Assembly (NCBI GenBank): GCA_902554785.1
Contig: CACDQG010000002.1
Coordinates: 1-64,000 of the forward strand
Direction of reading: 5' to 3'
Length of the DNA stretch: 64,000 nucleotides
From: an uncultured Pelagibacteraceae bacterium
GTDB lineage: Bacteria; Pseudomonadota; Alphaproteobacteria; Pelagibacterales; Pelagibacteraceae
Below, piece by piece: positions 58,248 to 64,000 of the stretch; within the stretch, counting starts at the first letter, position 1; every line of letters starts with the position of its first letter. A program made the translations under genes and the position numbers. The notes below the pieces were generated by a model. That model was not told the DNA's origin. It ran no database searches and saw nothing but the letters and a program-made list of their open reading frames with translations.

Positions 58248-60185
58248 ATGAGTAAAGTAATTGGAATAGACTTAGGAACTACAAACTCTTGCGTTGCAAT
58301 AATGGATGGCTCGCAAGCAAAAGTTTTAGAAAATGTTGAAGGTGCAAGGACAACTCCTTCAGTAGTAGCTTTTTTAGAAAACAACGAAAAATTAGTTGGC
58401 CAGCCTGCAAAAAGGCAAGCAGTAACAAATGCTGGAGATACGATTTTCGCTGTTAAAAGGCTTATTGGTAGAAAGTTTGATGGTCCTTCAGTTCAAAAAG
58501 ATATTTCAAAAGTCCCTTACAAAATTGTTAAATCTGATAATGGAGATGCTTGGGTAGAAGGTAAAGGAAAAAAATACTCACCTGCTCAAATTTCAGCATT
58601 TGTTTTACAAAAAATGAAAGAAACAGCTGAGAAATATTTAGGCCAAGCTGTGACTAAAGCAGTTATAACTGTTCCTGCTTACTTTAACGACTCTCAAAGA
58701 CAAGCTACTAAGGATGCTGGAAAAATTGCTGGTTTAGAAGTTTTAAGAATTATCAACGAGCCCACTGCTGCGTCACTTGCTTACGGTTTAGATAAAAAGG
58801 GAGGAAAGAAAATTGCTGTTTATGATTTAGGGGGAGGAACTTTTGATATTTCAATTTTAGAAATCGGGGACGGGGTATTTGAGGTGAAATCAACTAATGG
58901 TGACACGTTTTTAGGTGGAGAAGATTTTGATGATAGCATAGTCGAATATCTTGCAACTGAGTTTAAAAAAGATAATGGAATTGATTTAAAAACTGATAAA
59001 CTTGCTTTGCAAAGGTTGAAGGAAGCAGCTGAGAAAGCGAAAATTGAACTTTCTTCTGCTGCACAAACAGAAATTAATTTACCTTTTATAACTGCTGATA
59101 AATCAGGTCCCAAACATTTAAATTTGAAGTTTACCAGAGCTAAGTTAGAAGCTTTAGTGCAGAGTTTAGTTGATAGAACCTTAGAGCCATGTAAAACAGC
59201 CTTAAAAGACTCTGGTTTCTCTGCGGCAGAAATAAATGAGGTTGTCCTAGTAGGTGGAATGACTAGAATGCCTAAAATTATTGAAACTGTTAAAAATTTC
59301 TTTGGAAAAGAACCCAACAAAAGTGTTAATCCTGACGAAGTAGTTGCGATGGGTGCTGCTATCCAAGGTGGTGTTCTTCAAGGAGACGTTAAGGATGTTT
59401 TGCTTTTAGATGTAACGCCTCTCTCATTAGGTATAGAAACACTTGGAGGAGTTTCAACAAAGTTGATTGAAAAAAATACAACAATTCCAACAAAAAAAAG
59501 TCAGGTTTTTTCAACTGCTGAAGACAATCAACCTGCTGTTTCTATTAGAGTATTACAGGGAGAAAGAGAAATGGCTGCAGATAACAAAATTCTTGGAAAT
59601 TTTGAATTAGTTGGAATACCGCCTGCACCTAGAGGAACGCCTCAAATTGAAGTTACGTTTGATATTGATGCTAATGGAATTGTAAGTGTTTCTGCAAAAG
59701 ATAAAGGAACAGGAAAAGAGCAAAAAATTCAGATTCAAGCCTCTGGCGGACTTTCAGATGAGGAAATCCAGAAAATGGTAAAAGATGCTGAAGCTAATAA
59801 AGAAGCAGATAAAAAGAAGAGAGACTCTGTTGATGCAAGAAATCAAGCTGATAGTTTAGTATTCTCAACGGAAAAAAGTCTTAAAGAACATGGCGATAAA
59901 GTTTCTACGGAGGAAAAAAAAGCTATAGAAAGCGCTATAGCTGATCTAAAAAAATCTTTAGAAGGAACGGATGTAGAAGATATTAAGAAAAAAACTCAAA
60001 GTTTAATACAAGTTTCAATGAAATTAGGTGAGGCAGTATACAAAAGTCAGCAGAAACCAAATGACGATGATAAGAATGCTGGAGGACCTTCTCAAGGACC
60101 TAAAGATGCTAAGCCTGGTGAAAAAGACAATGTTGTAGATGCAGATTTTGAGGATATAAAAGAAGATAAAGAAAAAAGCGCCTAA
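58248..60185 (+). CDS. dnaK: Chaperone DnaK
   Basis: [33 protein letters not shown], full-length Hsp70. Confidence 0.98.
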   Translation: MSKVIGIDLGTTNSCVAIMDGSQAKVLENVEGARTTPSVVAFLENNEKLVGQPAKRQAVTNAGDTIFAVKRLIGRKFDGPSVQKDISKVPYKIVKSDNGDAWVEGKGKKYSPAQISAFVLQKMKETAEKYLGQAVTKAVITVPAYFNDSQRQATKDAGKIAGLEVLRIINEPTAASLAYGLDKKGGKKIAVYDLGGGTFDISILEIGDGVFEVKSTNGDTFLGGEDFDDSIVEYLATEFKKDNGIDLKTDKLALQRLKEAAEKAKIELSSAAQTEINLPFITADKSGPKHLNLKFTRAKLEALVQSLVDRTLEPCKTALKDSGFSAAEINEVVLVGGMTRMPKIIETVKNFFGKEPNKSVNPDEVVAMGAAIQGGVLQGDVKDVLLLDVTPLSLGIETLGGVSTKLIEKNTTIPTKKSQVFSTAEDNQPAVSIRVLQGEREMAADNKILGNFELVGIPPAPRGTPQIEVTFDIDANGIVSVSAKDKGTGKEQKIQIQASGGLSDEEIQKMVKDAEANKEADKKKRDSVDARNQADSLVFSTEKSLKEHGDKVSTEEKKAIESAIADLKKSLEGTDVEDIKKKTQSLIQVSMKLGEAVYKSQQKPNDDDKNAGGPSQGPKDAKPGEKDNVVDADFEDIKEDKEKSA

Positions 60186-60208
60186 GATAATTAATAAGGA
60201 GACGTCCT

Positions 60209-61330
60209 GTGGCTAAAAGAGATTGTTATGATGTCTTAGGTATTCCAAAAGGTGCATCGAAAGACGATATCAAAAAAGCCTATAGAAAATTAGCTTTAAA
60301 GTATCATCCAGATAAAAATAAAGGCGATAAAGTATCAGAGGAAAAGTTTAAAGAGGCAAGTGAGGCTTATCACATACTTTCGGATGATAAAAGAAAAGCA
60401 AATTACGATCAATTTGGTCATGCAGCATTTGAAGGTGGTGGTGGAAGTGGTTTCCAAGGTTTTGGAGGTTTCGACAACTCATCTTTCTCTGATATTTTTG
60501 AGGATTTCTTTAGTGACTTTGGTGGAGGTTCTTCTAGGAGAACTAGTAACAGGGGCAACGATTTAAGATATGACGTCAGTATTAGTTTAGAGGATGCCTA
60601 CAAAGGTACAGAAAAGAATGTTAGATACACAACATATAAATCTTGCAAATCTTGTACTGGGAGCGGGGCAGCCAAAGGATCTAAACCCATAAGATGCGAT
60701 TATTGCTCTGGAAGAGGTAAAGTAAGAACTAACCAAGGTTTCTTTACTGTTCAACAAACCTGTCCCCAGTGTAGTGGCTATGGAGAAATGATTGGTTCTC
60801 CATGTAATGTTTGTAATGGAAATGGGAAAATTCAAGATAACGAAAATGTGACTGTTAAAATTCCTAAAGGAGTTGATGATGGAACCAGAATAAGATTATC
60901 TGGAAAGGGTGAGGCTGGATCAAAAGGCGGTGCTAGTGGGGACTTATACTTATTTATATCTATAGATAACCATAATATCTTTAAAAGATCAGACGAAAAT
61001 TTGTACTACGAATTACCAATTTCCTTTTCAAATGCAACATTGGGAACATCAGTAGAAGTGCCTTCAATCGATGGTGGAAAATCAAAAATTAAAATTCCTG
61101 CTGGGACTCAACATGGAAAACAGTTTAGATTAAAAGGAAAAGGTATGCCAATACTTAGAAGGAATATATTTGGTGATCTTTATATAAGAGTTGTCACTCA
61201 AGTGCCAACATCGTTATCTAAAAGACAAAAAGAGATCCTAGAAGAATTTAGCGAAATCGAGTCTAATAAACCTGACCCAGTAATTAAAAACTTTTTTGAA
61301 AAAGCGAAAAAATTTTGGAAAAAAACATAA
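60209..61330 (+). CDS. dnaJ: Chaperone DnaJ
   Basis: J domain YHPDKNKGD, Gly/Phe region, four CxxCxGxG zinc motifs. Confidence 0.97.
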   Translation: MAKRDCYDVLGIPKGASKDDIKKAYRKLALKYHPDKNKGDKVSEEKFKEASEAYHILSDDKRKANYDQFGHAAFEGGGGSGFQGFGGFDNSSFSDIFEDFFSDFGGGSSRRTSNRGNDLRYDVSISLEDAYKGTEKNVRYTTYKSCKSCTGSGAAKGSKPIRCDYCSGRGKVRTNQGFFTVQQTCPQCSGYGEMIGSPCNVCNGNGKIQDNENVTVKIPKGVDDGTRIRLSGKGEAGSKGGASGDLYLFISIDNHNIFKRSDENLYYELPISFSNATLGTSVEVPSIDGGKSKIKIPAGTQHGKQFRLKGKGMPILRRNIFGDLYIRVVTQVPTSLSKRQKEILEEFSEIESNKPDPVIKNFFEKAKKFWKKT

Positions 61331-61335
61331 TATAA

Positions 61336-61503
61336 ATGGAAACTGATCAGATAATGTCTGCAATATTTCTTATTGCGGTACTAGCTTTAATCTTACCCAG
61401 TTTTTTATCCACCAATAATAAGTTAAAGCAGGTTTTAAATAATTTATCAATCTGGACTATAATTGTAGTAGTAATTATTGTAATTATTTATTTAATTAAT
61501 TAA
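61336..61503 (+). CDS. Unlisted 55-aa hydrophobic membrane microprotein
   Basis: ATG..TAA: METDQIMSAIFLIAVLALILPSFLSTNNKLKQVLNNLSIWTIIVVVIIVIIYLIN; two hydrophobic segments; stop overlaps dapB start (TAATG). Confidence 0.65.
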   Translation: METDQIMSAIFLIAVLALILPSFLSTNNKLKQVLNNLSIWTIIVVVIIVIIYLIN

Positions 61504-62279
61504 TGAAAAAAATTAATTTAGCCATAACGGGATGCTTAGGTAGAATGGGTCAGCAACTCATTAAATCTGCAAATAAAAATAAAACTTTTAAACTTGTATC
61601 TTTAACTGAAAATAAAAGAATAAATAAAAAGATTTCAGGTATAAAACCTGAACTCAATTCGATGAATGCATTTAAGAAGGCTAATATAATTATAGATTTT
61701 ACTGTTCCGAAATGCACTTTAGAAATTCTAAAATTTGCTACAAAACAAAAAAAGAAAGTTGTAATTGGAACCACAGGATTTACAAAAAAAGAGGAAAATA
61801 TAATAAAAAAATTTTCAACTAAAATTCCAATTTTAAAAGCTGGAAATATGAGTTTAGGCATAAATCTTTTGATGTATTTAACAGAGATTACTTCAAAGAC
61901 TTTAGGGGATAAATTCTTAACTAAAGTTTATGAGGTGCATCATAAACATAAAAAAGACTACCCATCAGGCACGGCTTTAATGTTAGGGAAAGGGATAGCA
62001 ATAGGTAAAAATAAAGATTTTTACAAAATACTCGGTAAAAAATACCTAAACAAGAAATTTTTTCCCTATGGAAAAAAAATTAACTTTAACTCAATAAGAA
62101 AAGGTGAAGTAGTCGGAGAACATGAAGTAATTTTTTCTAGTGGAAAAGAAATTGTAAGATTAAATCATGAATCTTTTGACAGAGCTCTTTACTCTGAAGG
62201 AGCGCTTACCGCTGCTAGATGGTTATTAAATAAAAAACCAGGTCTTTATTCCATGCGAGACCTTTTAAACTTTAAGTGA
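61503..62279 (+). CDS. dapB: 4-hydroxy-tetrahydrodipicolinate reductase
   Basis: LAITGCLGRMGQQLIKSA, VIGTTGFTKKE, EVHHKHKKDYPSGTALMLG. Confidence 0.95.
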   Translation: MKKINLAITGCLGRMGQQLIKSANKNKTFKLVSLTENKRINKKISGIKPELNSMNAFKKANIIIDFTVPKCTLEILKFATKQKKKVVIGTTGFTKKEENIIKKFSTKIPILKAGNMSLGINLLMYLTEITSKTLGDKFLTKVYEVHHKHKKDYPSGTALMLGKGIAIGKNKDFYKILGKKYLNKKFFPYGKKINFNSIRKGEVVGEHEVIFSSGKEIVRLNHESFDRALYSEGALTAARWLLNKKPGLYSMRDLLNFK

Positions 62280-62929
62280 ATAATAAGGAAAAATCTAAAA
62301 TCATTGTTAAAATATTAAATAAAACTTATCCAAAAGTTCCTATCCCATTAAATTACAAAAATATATTTACTCTTTTAATATCAGTTCTACTTTCAGCGCA
62401 GTGTACTGATGTGAACGTAAATAACGTAACTAAAGAAATTTATCCTAAATATAATAAGCCCAAACATTTTGTAAAATTAGGAAGAAAAAAAATTGAACGC
62501 TTGATTAAAAGAATTGGAATTTTTAGAATTAAAGCAAAAAGTATTTTCTATTTATCTAAAACTTTGGTGGAAAAATATAATGGCAAAGTTCCTAGAACCT
62601 ACGAGGAGCTTGAGAAATTACCAGGTGTTGGACATAAGACAGCAAGTGTGGTGATGTCTCAAGGTTTTGGATATCCTGCATTTCCTGTAGATACCCATAT
62701 ACATAGACTTGCTCAAAGATGGGGTCTTACTAACGGTAAAAGTGTTATTCAAACAGAAAAAGATTTAAAAATTATATTTCCAAAAAAACTTTGGAACAAA
62801 CTTCATCTTCAAATAATTTGGTATGGTCGCGAATATTGTAAAGCCAGAGATTGTTATGGATTAACTTGTAAAATTTGCAAAAGCTGCTATCCAAATAGGA
62901 AAAGGTCGATAAAAACAAAAAAAGCTTAA
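62276..62929 (+). CDS. nth: Endonuclease III (GTG start)
   Basis: LLSAQCTDVNVN, LPGVGHKTASVVM, VDTHIHRLAQRWGL, C-terminal 4Fe-4S cysteines. Confidence 0.95.
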   Translation: MNNKEKSKIIVKILNKTYPKVPIPLNYKNIFTLLISVLLSAQCTDVNVNNVTKEIYPKYNKPKHFVKLGRKKIERLIKRIGIFRIKAKSIFYLSKTLVEKYNGKVPRTYEELEKLPGVGHKTASVVMSQGFGYPAFPVDTHIHRLAQRWGLTNGKSVIQTEKDLKIIFPKKLWNKLHLQIIWYGREYCKARDCYGLTCKICKSCYPNRKRSIKTKKA

Positions 62930-62932
62930 AAT

Positions 62933-63862
62933 ATGAAAATTCTCGGCGTTGGAAATGCAATAGTAGATGTTATCTGTAGAGTAGAAGAAGATTTTCTTAA
63001 AAAAAATTCTTTAGTCAAAAGTACTATGAAGTTAGTTGATGAAATTGAATTTAAAAAATTACTTTCTGATCTTAAAATCGAAGAAACAATGTCGGGTGGC
63101 TCAGTTGCAAACTCTATCGTAGGTCTTGCACAATTAGGAAATGAAGTAGGCTTCATTGGTAAAGTAAGTGACGACGATTTAGGAATAAAGTATGAAGCTG
63201 GATTAAAGAAGGAGAATGTAAAATATTACTACTCAAAGAAAAAAGAAACAATTCCTACTGGAACATGTTTAATTTTAATTACGCCTGACTCTGAGAGAAC
63301 AATGGTTACTTTTTTAGGAGTCGCTGGTAGAATTAATGAAAAGGATATTAATATTAAGGCAGTACAAGATAGCGAACTGCTTTTTCTTGAAGGATATTTG
63401 TGGGATGAAGGAGAGCCAAAAAAAGCATTTGATATAGCTATTAAAAATTCTAATAAAGTAGCAATGTCTCTCTCAGATCTATTTTGTGTAGAAAGACATA
63501 AATCAAGTTTTTTACAATTAGTAAAAGAAAACCTTGATATCACTTTTTCTAATGAACAAGAGATAATGTCTTTGCTGAATACAAAAAAGATAGAGGACGT
63601 TGTTGAATTTTCAAAAAATTTAAAAAAATTGTTAGTAATTACTAGAGGTGAAAAAGGGGCTTTAGCGATCAAGGACGATACGGTCGTAGAATGTAAAGCT
63701 AAAAAAAACCTAAAATTAGTGGATTTAACTGGCGCTGGAGATTTATTTGCAGCAGGTTTTCTCCATGGATACATCAACGGAAAATCATTAAAAGAAAGTA
63801 TTGAAATAGGCACAGAAATGTCCTCAAAAATAATTCAGATTATAGGTGCAAGAATTAATTAA
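62933..63862 (+). CDS. PfkB-family carbohydrate/adenosine kinase
   Basis: GNAIVDVICRVEEDFL, GGSVANSIVGLAQLG, LVDLTGAGDLFAAGFLHGY. Confidence 0.92.
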   Translation: MKILGVGNAIVDVICRVEEDFLKKNSLVKSTMKLVDEIEFKKLLSDLKIEETMSGGSVANSIVGLAQLGNEVGFIGKVSDDDLGIKYEAGLKKENVKYYYSKKKETIPTGTCLILITPDSERTMVTFLGVAGRINEKDINIKAVQDSELLFLEGYLWDEGEPKKAFDIAIKNSNKVAMSLSDLFCVERHKSSFLQLVKENLDITFSNEQEIMSLLNTKKIEDVVEFSKNLKKLLVITRGEKGALAIKDDTVVECKAKKNLKLVDLTGAGDLFAAGFLHGYINGKSLKESIEIGTEMSSKIIQIIGARIN

Positions 63863-63863
63863 A

Positions 63864-63971
63864 TTATTTTTTTTGCCTTTTAAAACTGCCTTTTCCCTTC
63901 TTGGGTTTCACAACTCTTTTCCGATATTTCTTAGTAAATAAATCTATAGCTATTTTATTTCTCTTTTTCAC
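63864..63971 (-). CDS. arfA: Unlisted 35-aa ArfA-like alternative ribosome-rescue factor (GTG start)
   Basis: Minus strand MKKRNKIAIDLFTKKYRKRVVKPKKGKGSFKRQKK*; matches ArfA core LFRQRVEKNKKGKGSYMRK; AAGAAGGA ribosome-binding-like sequence upstream. Confidence 0.7.
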   Translation of the reverse strand: MKKRNKIAIDLFTKKYRKRVVKPKKGKGSFKRQKK

Positions 63972-64000
63972 AGAAAGTATCCTTCTTTATTATTTAAAAT

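Noticed and set aside
58820-59320. 166-aa minus-strand ORF antisense to dnaK
   Set aside because: Lies wholly within the well-supported dnaK gene; a by-product of codon bias. The same applies to the antisense ORFs in pnp, fabB, fabI, katG, pfkB and others.

Overview
The window is a dense, AT-rich, gene-packed bacterial chromosome segment. Protein families and gene order (mutM|ubiE-ubiB-coaBC-dut, irr|fabA-fabB-fabI, ChvG/ChvI, RegA/RegB, ahcY-tsaE-amgK-murU) point to a streamlined alphaproteobacterium of the SAR11/Pelagibacter type. Almost all of it is core housekeeping. No rRNA, tRNA, CRISPR array, prophage or transposase was seen. The observations most worth a second look are: (1) a compact leader between regA and a polyamine operon, with an 8-codon uORF and two mutually exclusive hairpins, one ending in a T-run, which looks like a transcription attenuator; (2) an unlisted 35-codon ORF at the right edge with the ArfA ribosome-rescue signature (RKRVVKPKKGKGSFKR); (3) matching Irr/ICE-like palindromes upstream of both irr and a katG-AspH-DUF2061 operon; (4) a gpmA C-terminal fragment (AHGNSLRALCKYLFNIS) at the left edge with an in-frame stop where the rest of gpmA should be; (5) an unlisted 55-aa membrane microprotein coupled to dapB; (6) signs of streamlining: GyrB without the usual proteobacterial insert, a half-length TsaB, no recF in dnaA-dnaN-gyrB, no truB in infB-rbfA-rpsO-pnp, and convergent genes with overlapping or abutting stops. 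All calls come from reading the sequence; no database search was run.
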